A DNA stretch of 64,000 bases from Pseudomonas sp. CFII64 (GCF_000416235.1 NZ_ATLO01000044.1:21297-85296); one strand, 5' to 3'; positions 7,506 to 17,690 are shown, numbered from the stretch's first letter. Translations and numbers: made by a program. Notes: a model not told the origin generated them from the sequence alone.

Positions 7506-10500
7506 ATGCGTCTGAAGTGCATCAAGCTGGCGGGGTTCAAATCCTTCGTCGACCCCACCACGGTGAACTTCCCCAGCAACATGGCGGCAGTTGTAGGCCC
7601 TAACGGCTGCGGCAAATCCAATATCATCGACGCCGTGCGCTGGGTCATGGGCGAAAGCTCGGCCAAGAACCTGCGCGGCGAGTCGATGACCGATGTCATC
7701 TTCAACGGCTCCACCAGCCGCAAACCGGTTAGCCAGGCGAGTATCGAACTGGTGTTCGATAACTCCGACGGCACGCTGGTGGGCGAGTACGCCAGCTATG
7801 CGGAAATCTCCATTCGCCGCAAAGTGACCCGCGACAGCCAGAATACTTACTACCTCAATGGCACCAAGTGCCGTCGTCGGGACATCACCGACATCTTCCT
7901 TGGCACCGGCCTGGGCCCGCGCAGCTACTCGATCATCGAGCAGGGCATGATCTCCAAGCTGATCGAAGCCAAGCCCGAAGACCTGCGTAATTTCATTGAA
8001 GAAGCGGCGGGCATCTCCAAGTACAAGGAGCGCCGCCGCGAAACAGAAAACCGCATCCGCCGCACCCACGAAAACCTCGCCCGCCTGACCGACCTGCGCG
8101 AAGAGCTGGAGCGTCAGCTCGAACGCTTGCATCGCCAGGCCCAGGCCGCCGAGAAGTATCAGGAATACAAAGGCGAAGAGCGCCAGCTCAAGGCCCAGTT
8201 GTCGGCCTTGCGCTGGCAGGCGTTGAACGAGCAGGTCGGCCAGCGCGAAGCGGTGATCGGCAATCAGGAAGTGGGTTTCGAGGCTTTGGTTGCCGACCAG
8301 CGTAGCGCCGACGCGAGCATCGAGCGCCTTCGAGACGGGCATCACGACCTGTCCGAGCGATTCAATCTGGTGCAAGGGCGCTTCTATTCGGTGGGCGGCG
8401 ACATCGCGCGGATCGAACAGAGCATCCAGCACGGCCAGCAGCGCTTGCGCCAATTGCAGGACGACCTGCGCGAAGCCGAGCGCGCGCGGCTGGAAACCGA
8501 ATCGCATCTGGGGCACGACCGCACCTTGCTGGCGACCTTGGGCGAAGAGCTGGAGATGCTCGAGCCCGAGCAGGAAATGACCAGCGCCGCCGCCGAGGAA
8601 TCCGCGGCTTCCCTGGAAGACGCCGAAACCGTGATGCATGGCTGGCAGGAGCAATGGGAGACGTTCAACCAGCGCTCTGCCGAACCCCGGCGTCAGGCTG
8701 AAGTGCAGCAATCGCGCATCCAGCAGCTGGAACAGAGCATGGAACGCCTGGGCGAGCGTCAGCGGCGTCTGGGCGAAGAGCGTCAGTTGCTGGCCGCCGC
8801 GCCGGAAGATGCGGTGATTCTGGAACTCAGCGAAGACCTCGCTACCCGGGAAATGACCCTCGAAGAATTGCACATCGGCGAAGAGCAGGCCGTCGAACGC
8901 GTCGAGCAATTGCGCAGCGAACTGCAACAGGCCAATCAGGCCCAGCAACAGGCGCAGGGCGAACTGCAACGTCTCAATGGGCGATTGGCGTCACTGGAAG
9001 CCTTGCAACAGGCGGCTTTGGACCCGGACACCGGCACCGCTGAATGGCTGCGCGAGCACGATCTGGCCGAGCGTCCGCGTCTGGCTGAAGGCTTACAGGT
9101 CGAGGCGGGCTGGGAACTGGCGGTGGAAACCGTACTCGGCGCCGATTTGCAGGCGGTCCTGGTCGATGACTTCGACGGGCTGGATCTGGCCGGTTTTCAG
9201 CAGGGCGACTTGCGTCTGGTCAATCCAGCGGCGGACGCCGTGCGCATCCCCGGCAGCCTGCTGGAAAAGGTCGACAGCGCCATGGACCTGTCGATCTGGC
9301 TCGGCCAGGTCAAACCGGTGGAAACCCTGGACGATGCCTTGGCCCTGCGCGCGCAGCTCGCCGCCGGGCAAAGCCTGATCAGTCGCGACGGTTATTGGGT
9401 CGGCCGGCATTTCCTGCGGGTGCGGCGTGCCAGTGAGGCACAAAGCGGCGTGTTGGCCCGTGGCCAGGAGTTGCTGCGGCTGGGCCTTGAGCGCGATGAG
9501 CGCGAAGCGACCTTGGCCGGTCTCGAAGAGCAACTGCTGACCTTGCGCGAACAACAGTCGTTGCAGGAAGAAACCCGGGAACAGCTGCGTCGTCGTGTGC
9601 AGGAAGAAACCCGGCAGCAAAGTGAACTCACTGCGCAGCTGTCGGCGGCCAAAGCCAAGGTCGAACAGCTGACCTTGCGCCGCACGCGTCTGGACGAAGA
9701 GCTGGCCGAACTGGGCGAGCAGCGCGCCATCGAACACGAAAGCCTTGGCGAATCGCGCCTGCAATTGCAGGACGCACTGGACGCCATGGCGCTGGATACC
9801 GAACAGCGCGAGCTGCTCCAGGCTCAGCGCGACAGCTTGCGCGAGCGTCTGGATCGCGTCCGTCAGGAAGCCCGGCAGCACAAGGATCATGCTCATCAGT
9901 TGGCCGTTCGTCTCGGCTCGCTGCGGGCGCAGCACGACTCCACGCGCCAGGCGCTGGAGCGGCTGGAAATGCAATCCGAGCGCCTGACTGAAAAGCGCGA
10001 ACAACTCAATTTGAATCTGGAGGAGGGCGAAGCGCCTCTGGAAGAGCTGCGGCTCAAGCTTGAAGAGCTGCTCGAACGGCGCATGGTCGTCGACGACGAA
10101 ATGCGTACCGCGAAAATCTCCCTGGAAGACGCCGACCGGGAATTGCGCGACGCCGAAAAACGTCGGACCCAGGCCGAACAGCAATCCCAGTTGCTGCGCG
10201 GGCAGCTGGAGCAGCAACGCATGGAATGGCAGTCGCTCACGGTGCGGCGCAAAACCCTGCAGGATCAATTGCTCGAAGACGGTTATGACTTGCACGGCGT
10301 GCTCGCGACGCTCACGCCACAAGCCAATGAAAAAGACGCTGAAGAAGAGCTGGAACGCATCAGTGTGCGCATTCAGCGCTTGGGCGCGATCAACCTCGCG
10401 GCGATTGACGAGTATCAGCAGCAGTCCGAACGTAAACGCTATCTGGACGCACAAAACGCCGATCTGGTGGAAGCGCTGGATACCCTGGAAAACGTGATTC

Positions 10501-10994
10501 GCAAGATCGACAAGGAAACCCGCAACCGCTTCAAAGAGACCTTCGATCAGATAAATAGCGGAATTCAGGCACTTTTCCCAAAAGTTTTCGGTGGTGGCTC
10601 CGCTTATTTGGAACTGACGGGCGAAGATTTACTCGATACAGGGGTGACAATCATGGCGCGTCCCCCAGGCAAGAAGAACAGCACCATTCATTTGTTGTCC
10701 GGTGGCGAGAAGGCTTTGACCGCGTTGGCTTTGGTTTTTGCCATTTTCAAACTCAATCCGGCACCGTTCTGCATGCTCGACGAAGTGGACGCACCGCTGG
10801 ACGATGCGAACGTCGGACGTTATGCCAGACTGGTTAAGGAGATGTCGCAGACAGTGCAGTTCATTTACATCACCCACAACAAGATCGCCATGGAAATGGC
10901 GGATCAACTGATGGGTGTAACCATGCACGAGCCGGGCTGTTCGCGGCTGGTGGCGGTGGATGTGGAGGAGGCGATGGCGTTGGTGGATGCCTGA
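7506..10994 (+). CDS. smc: Chromosome segregation ATPase SMC
   Basis: 1162 aa, normal for the family. Walker A GPNGCGKSNI at 31-40; long heptad-rich coiled coils (about 165-500 and 660-930) on either side of a globular hinge around 515-650; ABC signature LSGGEKAL at 1064-1071; Walker B FCMLDEVDAP at about 1088-1097; then the ITHNK segment. SMC dimers, usually with ScpA and ScpB, compact and align sister chromosomes. The kleisin genes are not in this window. Glutamate- and arginine-rich arms give long open frames on the opposite strand that are not genes. Confidence 0.98.
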   Translation: MRLKCIKLAGFKSFVDPTTVNFPSNMAAVVGPNGCGKSNIIDAVRWVMGESSAKNLRGESMTDVIFNGSTSRKPVSQASIELVFDNSDGTLVGEYASYAEISIRRKVTRDSQNTYYLNGTKCRRRDITDIFLGTGLGPRSYSIIEQGMISKLIEAKPEDLRNFIEEAAGISKYKERRRETENRIRRTHENLARLTDLREELERQLERLHRQAQAAEKYQEYKGEERQLKAQLSALRWQALNEQVGQREAVIGNQEVGFEALVADQRSADASIERLRDGHHDLSERFNLVQGRFYSVGGDIARIEQSIQHGQQRLRQLQDDLREAERARLETESHLGHDRTLLATLGEELEMLEPEQEMTSAAAEESAASLEDAETVMHGWQEQWETFNQRSAEPRRQAEVQQSRIQQLEQSMERLGERQRRLGEERQLLAAAPEDAVILELSEDLATREMTLEELHIGEEQAVERVEQLRSELQQANQAQQQAQGELQRLNGRLASLEALQQAALDPDTGTAEWLREHDLAERPRLAEGLQVEAGWELAVETVLGADLQAVLVDDFDGLDLAGFQQGDLRLVNPAADAVRIPGSLLEKVDSAMDLSIWLGQVKPVETLDDALALRAQLAAGQSLISRDGYWVGRHFLRVRRASEAQSGVLARGQELLRLGLERDEREATLAGLEEQLLTLREQQSLQEETREQLRRRVQEETRQQSELTAQLSAAKAKVEQLTLRRTRLDEELAELGEQRAIEHESLGESRLQLQDALDAMALDTEQRELLQAQRDSLRERLDRVRQEARQHKDHAHQLAVRLGSLRAQHDSTRQALERLEMQSERLTEKREQLNLNLEEGEAPLEELRLKLEELLERRMVVDDEMRTAKISLEDADRELRDAEKRRTQAEQQSQLLRGQLEQQRMEWQSLTVRRKTLQDQLLEDGYDLHGVLATLTPQANEKDAEEELERISVRIQRLGAINLAAIDEYQQQSERKRYLDAQNADLVEALDTLENVIRKIDKETRNRFKETFDQINSGIQALFPKVFGGGSAYLELTGEDLLDTGVTIMARPPGKKNSTIHLLSGGEKALTALALVFAIFKLNPAPFCMLDEVDAPLDDANVGRYARLVKEMSQTVQFIYITHNKIAMEMADQLMGVTMHEPGCSRLVAVDVEEAMALVDA

Positions 10995-11245
10995 TTTGCG
11001 GAGCGTTCGAGGCGCGAAAATGGTGCTTTGATAGCGCGTTATGCAGAGGTCTGTGCGGTAGATAACGCTTCTGGCGCAAACCAGATGTATCAGACGGTGT
11101 AAAGTTGCCTTTGGTCGTGCTAGCTTAATGTCCACTTTTTCTTTTCGCGTGGGCAAATTGCCAGTCAGAACATAGACTTGGCACCACGTTTTAAAGGGGT
11201 TTAGGCCCTTATTTTCAGCATTCTTTATTAGAGGCACGGGATTAC

Positions 11246-12085
11246 ATGGAAATCGGTCTGCGCGAGTGGCTGATCGTCATCGGCATTATTGTCATTGCCG
11301 GTATTCTTTTCGATGGCTGGCGCCGTATGCGCGGCGGCAAGGGTAAATTGAAATTCAGGCTCGACCGGAGCTTTTCCAACCTGCCGGACGATGATGAAAC
11401 CACGTCCGCCGAGGTGCTGGGTCCGCCGCGCGTGTTGGATACTCACAAGGAACCGCAACTCGACGAGCATGACCTGCCGTCGATGAGTGCCAGCCCGCGT
11501 GACAACAAACGCAGCAACAAGCGCAAGGACGAGCCGCAGCAGGGCGACCTGAACCTCGATCTGGATGGCCCGAGCCTGTTTACCGGGCGCGACGACGAGT
11601 TCCCGGACGACAAGCCCAAGCAGCGCATCACCGAAGACAAGGATTTGCCGCCGGTGGAAGAAGTGCTGGTAATCAGTGTGATTGCCCGTGACGAAAGCGG
11701 CTTCAAAGGCCCGGCCTTGCTGCAGAACATTCTGGAAAGCGGCCTGCGTTTCGGCGAGATGGACATTTTCCATCGCCACGAAAGCATGGCAGGCAATGGC
11801 GAAGTGCTGTTTTCCATGGCCAACGCGGTCAAGCCGGGCGTTTTCGATCTGGACGATATCGACCATTTCAGCACCCGCGCCGTGAGCTTCTTCCTTGGCT
11901 TGCCGGGCCCGCGTCATCCGAAGCAGGCGTTTGATCTCATGGTCGCTGCGGCTCGCAAGCTGGCTCATGAACTCAACGGTGAACTGAAAGACGACCAGCG
12001 TAGCGTCATGACCGCGCAGACCATCGAGCATTACCGTCAGCGCATCGTGGAATTCGAACGCCGCGCGTTGACCCAGCGTCGTTGA
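11246..12085 (+). CDS. zipA: Cell division protein ZipA
   Basis: 279 aa. One membrane helix at the very N-terminus (about residues 7-22, WLIVIGIIVIAGILF), a charged linker rich in D, E, K and P, and a C-terminal ZipA domain from about residue 145 (EVLVISVIARDESGFKG) that binds the FtsZ tail. It tethers FtsZ filaments to the inner membrane. The smc-zipA-ligA order is the Pseudomonas core arrangement. A 250-bp gap upstream probably holds its own promoter. Confidence 0.96.
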   Translation: MEIGLREWLIVIGIIVIAGILFDGWRRMRGGKGKLKFRLDRSFSNLPDDDETTSAEVLGPPRVLDTHKEPQLDEHDLPSMSASPRDNKRSNKRKDEPQQGDLNLDLDGPSLFTGRDDEFPDDKPKQRITEDKDLPPVEEVLVISVIARDESGFKGPALLQNILESGLRFGEMDIFHRHESMAGNGEVLFSMANAVKPGVFDLDDIDHFSTRAVSFFLGLPGPRHPKQAFDLMVAAARKLAHELNGELKDDQRSVMTAQTIEHYRQRIVEFERRALTQRR

Positions 12086-12115
12086 TCTGGGGTGTTCAAG
12101 CCCTTTAACCATGGC

Positions 12116-12171
12116 CCGTAGGACCGGCTTTAACCGGGAGGGCATTCTCGCGGCTAAAGCCGCTCCTACGC
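12116..12171. repeat. REP-like inverted pair, family 1
   Basis: Two facing units with short spacing between zipA and ligA; the right unit has CGGCTAAAGCCGCTCCTACG, slightly diverged. Confidence 0.8.
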
Positions 12172-12238
12172 AGTGACCTCAAGCGCATAAACATTTGAGC
12201 AGCCCAGGCTGCTCTTTTGCATTTCAAGAGAACACCGA

Positions 12239-14602
12239 ATGAAAGCCGCCGAAACCCGAATCCTGGAACTGCGTGCAGAGCTGGATCAACACAACTATCG
12301 CTACCACGTCCTCGACGAGCCGAGCATTCCCGACGTGGAATACGACCGGTTGCTCCACGAGCTCAAGGCGCTGGAAGTCGAGAACCCGCATCTGGTCACC
12401 CCGGATTCGCCCACCCAGCGGGTCGGCAGCGCGGCTCTGTCGGCGTTTACTCAAGTGCGTCATGAAGTGCCGATGCTCAGCCTGGGCAACGCCTTCGAAG
12501 AAAACGACATGCGCGAGTTCGACCGCCGTGTCACCGAAGGCCTCGATCTGCCGGTGGGGGATTTGTTGAGCGACGGCGCCAAGGTGCAATACAGCTGCGA
12601 GCCGAAGCTCGATGGTCTGGCGGTCAGTCTGTTGTATCGCGATGGCGCGCTGGTGCGTGGTGCAACCCGAGGCGATGGCACCACCGGCGAAGACATCAGC
12701 GTCAACGTGCGCACTGTGCGCAATATCCCGCTCAAGTTGCATGGCAGCGGCTGGCCGCAGACTTTGGAAGTGCGCGGCGAAGTGTTCATGTCCAAGGCCG
12801 GTTTCGAGCGGCTCAACGCCAGCCAGTTGGAAGTGGGCGGCAAGACCTTCGCCAATCCGCGTAACGCCGCGGCTGGCAGCCTGCGTCAGCTGGATTCGAA
12901 GATTACGGCCAATCGTCCGCTGGAATTCTGCGCTTATGGTCTTGGCCAGGTTTCCGAGGAGTTCGCCGACACGCACATCGGCAACCTGAATCAACTGAAG
13001 AAATGGGGCATGCCGGTCAGCCGCGAGCTGAAGCTGGCCAACGGCATCGATGAATGCCTGGCGTATTACCACGACATCGGCGAGCGTCGCCTCGCGCTCA
13101 CTTATGAAATCGACGGCGTGGTATTCAAGGTCAACAATCTGGCTTCCCAGCGCGAACTGGGGTTCCGCGCCCGCGAGCCGCGTTGGGCTATCGCCCATAA
13201 ATTTCCGGCCATGGAAGAGCTCACCGAACTGCTGGACGTCGAGTTTCAGGTGGGTCGTACCGGCGCGGTCACGCCGGTTGCGCGTCTGAAACCGGTCAAG
13301 GTCGCCGGCGTGACCGTTGCCAACGCCACCCTGCACAACATGGACGAAGTCGCGCGTTTGGGATTGATGATCGGCGACACCGTGATCATTCGCCGCGCGG
13401 GCGACGTGATCCCGCAAGTCGTGCAAGTGGTGCTTGAGCGACGCCCGGAAAACGCTCGTGCCGTAGAAATTCCCCTGACCTGTCCGGTATGCGGCTCCCA
13501 TGTGGAGCGCACGCAGCTGATCAAACGCAGCAAAGGCAGGGAAACTGTCAGCGAAGGCGCGGTGTATCGCTGCGTAGGGCGTCTGGCCTGCGGCGCGCAG
13601 CTCAAACAGGCAATCATTCACTACGTTTCGCGTCGGGCGATGGACATTGAAGGTCTGGGCGACAAGACCATCGAGCAATTGGTGGACGAGAAGCTCATCG
13701 GTTCCCCGGCCGATCTTTACGCCCTGAAGTTCGAGCAGATCGTCGATCTGGAAGGCTTCGCGGAAATCTCCAGCAACAAGCTGCTCAAGGCCATCGAAGA
13801 CAGCAAGCGCCCGACCCTGGCGCGCTTCATCTACGCGCTGGGCATTCCGGATGTCGGCGAGGAGACCGCCAAGGTGCTCGCGCGCTCTTTGGCGTCACTG
13901 GAACGGGTCAAGCAGGCGTTGCCGGAAGTCCTGACCTATTTGCCGGATGTCGGCCTGGAAGTGGCCCACGAGATCCACAGCTTTTTTGAAGATGAGCACA
14001 ACCGTAACGTCATCGACGCGCTGCTGGGTGAGCGCGGCCTGGAATTGCAGGATCAGGGCGAGCTGGGCGCGGAATTCGCCGCCAGCGCGACCCTGGGGGG
14101 CTTGATCGACAAACTGAACATCCCGGCGGTCGGCCCCGGTGCGGCGCAGAAGCTGGCCGACAAGTTCGGTTCGCTGCAGGCGGTGATCGAGGCTGACTGG
14201 CTGGACATGCGCCAGGCGTTGCCCGAGAAGCAAGCCAAGGCCGTACGTGACTTTTTCGACGACCCTGAGCGCGCCGCGCGCGGCCTGGCCATCGAAGCGC
14301 AGCTCAAAGACTTCGGCATGCATTGGCAGAGCGAGAAAAAGGTCGTTGAAGGCCTGCCGTTGGCCGGACAGACCTGGGTGCTGACCGGTTCGCTGGAGTT
14401 GATGAGCCGCGACGTCGCCAAGGAAAAACTCGAAAGCCTCGGCGCCAAAGTCTCTGGTTCGGTTTCCGCCAAGACCCATACCGTAGTCGCCGGGCCGGGT
14501 GCTGGATCGAAACTGACCAAGGCCAATGAACTGGGCTTGAAGGTGCTGGATGAAGAGGCGTTTGTGGCGTTTCTTGCCAAGCATGGCATCAAGGCGGATT
14601 GA
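12239..14602 (+). CDS. ligA: NAD-dependent DNA ligase
   Basis: 787 aa, somewhat longer than E. coli LigA (671 aa) as usual for Pseudomonas. Domain Ia YRYHVLDEPSIPDVEYD binds NAD+; K123 in the KLDG motif is the adenylated lysine; OB fold with VGRTGAVTPVA; zinc finger cysteines 415, 418, 445 and 451; helix-hairpin-helix region; BRCT domain at about 703-787. It seals Okazaki fragments and repair nicks. The extra length sits mainly in a loop between the second and third zinc-ligand regions and in the HhH part. Confidence 0.98.
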   Translation: MKAAETRILELRAELDQHNYRYHVLDEPSIPDVEYDRLLHELKALEVENPHLVTPDSPTQRVGSAALSAFTQVRHEVPMLSLGNAFEENDMREFDRRVTEGLDLPVGDLLSDGAKVQYSCEPKLDGLAVSLLYRDGALVRGATRGDGTTGEDISVNVRTVRNIPLKLHGSGWPQTLEVRGEVFMSKAGFERLNASQLEVGGKTFANPRNAAAGSLRQLDSKITANRPLEFCAYGLGQVSEEFADTHIGNLNQLKKWGMPVSRELKLANGIDECLAYYHDIGERRLALTYEIDGVVFKVNNLASQRELGFRAREPRWAIAHKFPAMEELTELLDVEFQVGRTGAVTPVARLKPVKVAGVTVANATLHNMDEVARLGLMIGDTVIIRRAGDVIPQVVQVVLERRPENARAVEIPLTCPVCGSHVERTQLIKRSKGRETVSEGAVYRCVGRLACGAQLKQAIIHYVSRRAMDIEGLGDKTIEQLVDEKLIGSPADLYALKFEQIVDLEGFAEISSNKLLKAIEDSKRPTLARFIYALGIPDVGEETAKVLARSLASLERVKQALPEVLTYLPDVGLEVAHEIHSFFEDEHNRNVIDALLGERGLELQDQGELGAEFAASATLGGLIDKLNIPAVGPGAAQKLADKFGSLQAVIEADWLDMRQALPEKQAKAVRDFFDDPERAARGLAIEAQLKDFGMHWQSEKKVVEGLPLAGQTWVLTGSLELMSRDVAKEKLESLGAKVSGSVSAKTHTVVAGPGAGSKLTKANELGLKVLDEEAFVAFLAKHGIKAD

Positions 14603-14625
14603 GTGGTCTACGTCGGGTGGCGAGA

Positions 14626-14682
14626 CCGTAGGACCGGCTTTAGCCGGGAGGGCGCTCTCCCGGCTAAAGCCGGTCCTACGGA
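14626..14682. repeat. REP-like inverted pair, family 1
   Basis: Near-perfect facing units GTAGGACCGGCTTTAGCCGG and inverse just after ligA. Confidence 0.85.
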
Positions 14683-14767
14683 CCTCGCGGGATCTGTACT
14701 TTGTTAAATCATGGAACGACCGCAAACGCCGATGATCTAGTGCTTGCACGCTCACGAGGAGATCGTC

Positions 14768-15934
14768 ATGTACCGGTTTTTCGAGCAACTCAGTTCACGT
14801 ATTGCCGCGCCATTTGTCAGTGAAACCAAGCGCGCCAGCAAGGTTTGGCAGTGCCGCTGCGGGCAGTCGATCTTCTTTCCCAATACTCAGTGCCTGTCCT
14901 GTTCCGCAGCGCTGGGCTATTTGCCGGAGCAAGGCCGCCTCTGCACGCTGGAGCCTGGCCCTGAAGAAAGCACCTGGCGCTTGAGCGACGAGCCCGGCGC
15001 CGGACTGTATCGGCGTTGCGCCAACCTCAGCACTCCAGCGGCCTGCAATTGGCTGTTTCCCGAGCACAACAGCGGGGAATTCTGCATCGCGTGCAGCCTT
15101 AACCGGACCATCCCCGATCTGTCGATAGCGGAAAATGGCGAGCGCTGGTGCAAGGTCGAAACCGCCAAGCGCCGACTCGTGGCGCAGTTGATTTCACTGG
15201 GCTTGCAGGTCATTCCGAAAACCCGGGACGAAGAGCGCGGTCTTGCTTTCGATTTTGTCGGCGTGGACCTGGAAGGCAAGCTGCCTACTACGGGCCATGC
15301 CAATGGCTTGATCACGCTGGATATCAAGGAAGCGGACGACGATCATCGCGAGAAGGTTCGGGTGCAGATGCATGAACCTTATCGGACCTTATTGGGACAT
15401 TTCCGACATGAGGTCGGGCATTACTACTGGGATCGCTTGATCGCCGACACGTATTGGCAGGATGGTTTTCGTAACCTGTTCGGCGATGATCGCGCCAGTT
15501 ATGCCGATGCCCTTGATCACCATTACCAGCATGGTGCGCCAGCGGACTGGCAGCAGAGCTTCGTCAGCGCCTACGCCACCATGCACCCGTGGGAAGACTG
15601 GGCGGAAACCTGGGCGCATTACCTGCACATGATGGATGCGGTCGATACCGCGCTGGGCTTTGGCATGAGTGCCCGGGACATGGATCTGGATTACCAGCCA
15701 TTCCCGCTGGAAACCCTGTACGACCCGCAGCACCCCGGCGGCCCAGCCTTCCTGTCGTTCGTCAACGCCTGGATCGAACTGGCGGGCATGCTCAACGAAC
15801 TGTCACGCAGCATGGGCCAGCCGGATTTCTACCCGTTCGTGCTGTCGCCGGCGGTCATCACCAAGCTGCATTTCATCCATCTGGTGATTCAGGATGCTGG
15901 CGGCAAGGCGGATGAGGTGTTGCAGGCGCAGTGA
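14768..15934 (+). CDS. Putative zinc metallopeptidase with N-terminal zinc ribbon
   Basis: 388 aa. Start at 14768 because GAGGAGA stands just before it; an in-frame ATG 24 bases earlier lacks this. The N-terminus has two CxC/CxxC pairs (CRCGQS, CLSCSA) resembling a zinc ribbon, and HEVGH at 214-218 is a zincin HExxH motif, followed by a downstream glutamate-rich stretch (HPWEDWAETWAHYLH) that can give the third ligand. This layout matches the uncharacterised 'putative zinc-binding metallopeptidase' family. There is no signal peptide, so it is presumably cytoplasmic. Substrate unknown. Confidence 0.8.
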   Translation: MYRFFEQLSSRIAAPFVSETKRASKVWQCRCGQSIFFPNTQCLSCSAALGYLPEQGRLCTLEPGPEESTWRLSDEPGAGLYRRCANLSTPAACNWLFPEHNSGEFCIACSLNRTIPDLSIAENGERWCKVETAKRRLVAQLISLGLQVIPKTRDEERGLAFDFVGVDLEGKLPTTGHANGLITLDIKEADDDHREKVRVQMHEPYRTLLGHFRHEVGHYYWDRLIADTYWQDGFRNLFGDDRASYADALDHHYQHGAPADWQQSFVSAYATMHPWEDWAETWAHYLHMMDAVDTALGFGMSARDMDLDYQPFPLETLYDPQHPGGPAFLSFVNAWIELAGMLNELSRSMGQPDFYPFVLSPAVITKLHFIHLVIQDAGGKADEVLQAQ

Positions 15935-15948
15935 TTGCTATTGATCTC

Positions 15949-16050
15949 TGTAGGAGGGGACTTGTCCCCGAAAGGCGGTGGCTCAGACAACGTTAACCTG
16001 TCGGATTTTCGTTGTCAGGACCAGCGCATTCGGGGACAAGTCCCCTCCTG
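15949..16050. repeat. REP-like inverted pair, family 3
   Basis: Units TGTAGGAGGGGACTTGTCCC (15949-15972) and inverse (16029-16050). A third repeat family, also seen at 63754. Confidence 0.8.
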
Positions 16051-16080
16051 CCGGTCGTGTAGGCAGGGCCAGTTTGGCTC

Positions 16081-16569
16081 CTACACAGTCAGCACCAAAC
16101 GTCGCTCATACCCGATTCGGCCTTTGTACGCTTCGCCGGTATCGATCCAGCCCTGGCCGAGATACAGATTCAGCGCGGGCAGATTATCGGCGTCCACCGA
16201 GAGCATTATTTGCTGGATATCCGGCCATTTGGCCCGAACGGCGGCTGGCAAGCCCTGCAAAAAAACCTTTCCCAGCCCTTTGCCTTGCATGCGTCGATCA
16301 ATCTGCAGAGCATGCAGCGTAGCCGAGCCTTGGGTCGCCCAAGCCGGTAGAAACTCCCCACGTTTGAGCATGAAGAATCCTACCGGCTGGTCATCCTCCA
16401 ACAGGACGAATCCTTCAATATCAGCGGTCGAGCGGACCAGCAGCGTATTCAACGCGCAGTAGATATCCCCCGAAAAGGGCACTTGCTCGGGCAAAATCTC
16501 CAGCCCATCAAGCTGTTTTCGCTGAGTTTCAGTCAGCGTTTGATAACTCACAACCTGGTTTTTCATCAT
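16081..16569 (-). CDS. GNAT-family N-acetyltransferase
   Basis: 162 aa. The acetyl-CoA binding motif A is visible as LQIDRRMQGKGLGKVFLQGL, followed by VDADNLPALNLYLGQGW, typical of motif B. Substrate unknown. Two tandem ATG codons at 16569/16566 make the exact start uncertain and no strong ribosome-binding site is present. Confidence 0.85.
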   Translation of the reverse strand: MMKNQVVSYQTLTETQRKQLDGLEILPEQVPFSGDIYCALNTLLVRSTADIEGFVLLEDDQPVGFFMLKRGEFLPAWATQGSATLHALQIDRRMQGKGLGKVFLQGLPAAVRAKWPDIQQIMLSVDADNLPALNLYLGQGWIDTGEAYKGRIGYERRLVLTV

Positions 16570-16793
16570 CGATCAAAGGCGCCGTCTGACAGGAAATGTA
16601 GCCAGTGCGCATTATGGCAATGAGTGCAAACGCCCGCTCAGGTTAAACACCTGCTTTTCAACCGCCGCCAACGTGTCGCCTGACTGAGTGATGACGGGCG
16701 CGGGCGCGTGTGGCGAATCGGCAGGGAGCAACCCGGCGCGCAGCCGTCACACAAGTGCTTGAGCGCTATCGAGTTTTTTATCCGGATAACGGG

Positions 16794-16821
16794 TTGTAAC
16801 TTCGCGTCAGACCGGTACAAT
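16794..16821 (+). promoter_or_regulatory. Sigma70 promoter of ffs
   Basis: TTGTAA (16794-16799), 16 bp spacer, TACAAT (16816-16821). The expected start near 16828 leaves about 24 nt before the mature RNA, as in E. coli where RNase P removes a 24-nt leader. Confidence 0.6.
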
Positions 16822-16851
16822 GGCGCGGCTTGCCGACAGGCGAGCGTCGTT

Positions 16852-16968
16852 ATGGTGACCCCATCGGTCCCCCCGCAACGATTACCCGTGAACCTGGTCA
16901 GAGCCGGAAGGCAGCAGCCACAGCGGGAACATTGTGTGCCGGGGTGTGGCTGGTGGGGTTGCCTCCAT
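16852..16968 (+). ncRNA. ffs: 4.5S RNA of the signal recognition particle
   Basis: The hallmark apical loop region is present: AACCTGGTCAGAGCCGGAAG then GCAGCAGCCA, which forms the Ffh-binding symmetric and asymmetric loops. The ends pair (ATGG.GACCCC with GGGGTTGCC.CCAT) to give the long hairpin. It works with Ffh in co-translational membrane targeting. Ends are placed from the terminal stem and may be off by a few bases. Confidence 0.93.
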
Positions 16969-17101
16969 AACGCCCCTTCGCAATACCCGAATCCTTTCGC
17001 TGCACCCCTCTAGATAATCTCGCCTCCGGCAGTACCATGCACAGCATCGTCCAGACTCATCAGCGTCTCGCATAAAGCTACTTCGCCATGGGAATTGTGC
17101 C

Positions 17102-17641
17102 GTGAACCGACTCCAACATTTGCAGCTGATGGCCGACTACAACCGCTGGATGAACGAAAAGGTTTACCAGGCTGCGGCCGGCCTTCCCTGCGACGAACTG
17201 CGCGCCGACCGCAAGGCATTTTTTGGTTCGATCCTCGGAACGCTGAATCATCTGGTTGTCGCCGACACCATTTGGCTCAAGCGCTTTGCCCAACATCCGG
17301 CCGGTCACCCAAGCCTTGAGCTGGTCAAGCATCTGGAAGACCCGCAGGCGCTCAATCAGTTGCTGTTCACCGACCTGCAAGCGCTGCTGGCCCGACGGCA
17401 GCTGCTTGATCAAGTGCTTGTGGCGTGGACGGCAGAATTGTCGGAAGCCGATCTAGATACGGTTTTGTCGTACAGCAACACGGCGGGCATCAAGGCCGAC
17501 AGAAATTTCTACGGCCTGCTGACGCACTTATTCAATCATCAGACGCACCATCGCGGGCAGGCAACGACGCTGCTTTCGCAAGCAGGCGTCGATGTCGGTT
17601 CCACGGATTTGCTGACACTGGTGCCCAATTCCATTGCCTGA
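17102..17641 (+). CDS. DinB-family putative metal-dependent protein
   Basis: 179 aa, starting with GTG. Four-helix DinB/YfiT-type fold: a first histidine in GTLNHLVVADTIW and a histidine cluster in LFNHQTHHRGQ give the classic three-histidine metal site. Members include thiol-dependent transferases and many proteins of unknown role. No SD sequence is obvious before the GTG, but the alternative start ATG at 17090 is out of frame. It lies directly after ffs, in the same place as its P. aeruginosa counterpart. Confidence 0.8.
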   Translation: MNRLQHLQLMADYNRWMNEKVYQAAAGLPCDELRADRKAFFGSILGTLNHLVVADTIWLKRFAQHPAGHPSLELVKHLEDPQALNQLLFTDLQALLARRQLLDQVLVAWTAELSEADLDTVLSYSNTAGIKADRNFYGLLTHLFNHQTHHRGQATTLLSQAGVDVGSTDLLTLVPNSIA

Positions 17642-17690
17642 AACAGCGTGCGTTGGAGATTCCATGTTCGCGGGCCAGGACGCAGGAATC

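Noticed and set aside
7248..8969. Long minus-strand open frame opposite smc, and similar long frames opposite xdhB, recR/curA region, quiC and acnA
   Set aside because: They follow the codon structure of the real gene on the other strand, show leucine/glutamine/arginine-rich nonsense and have no family motifs.
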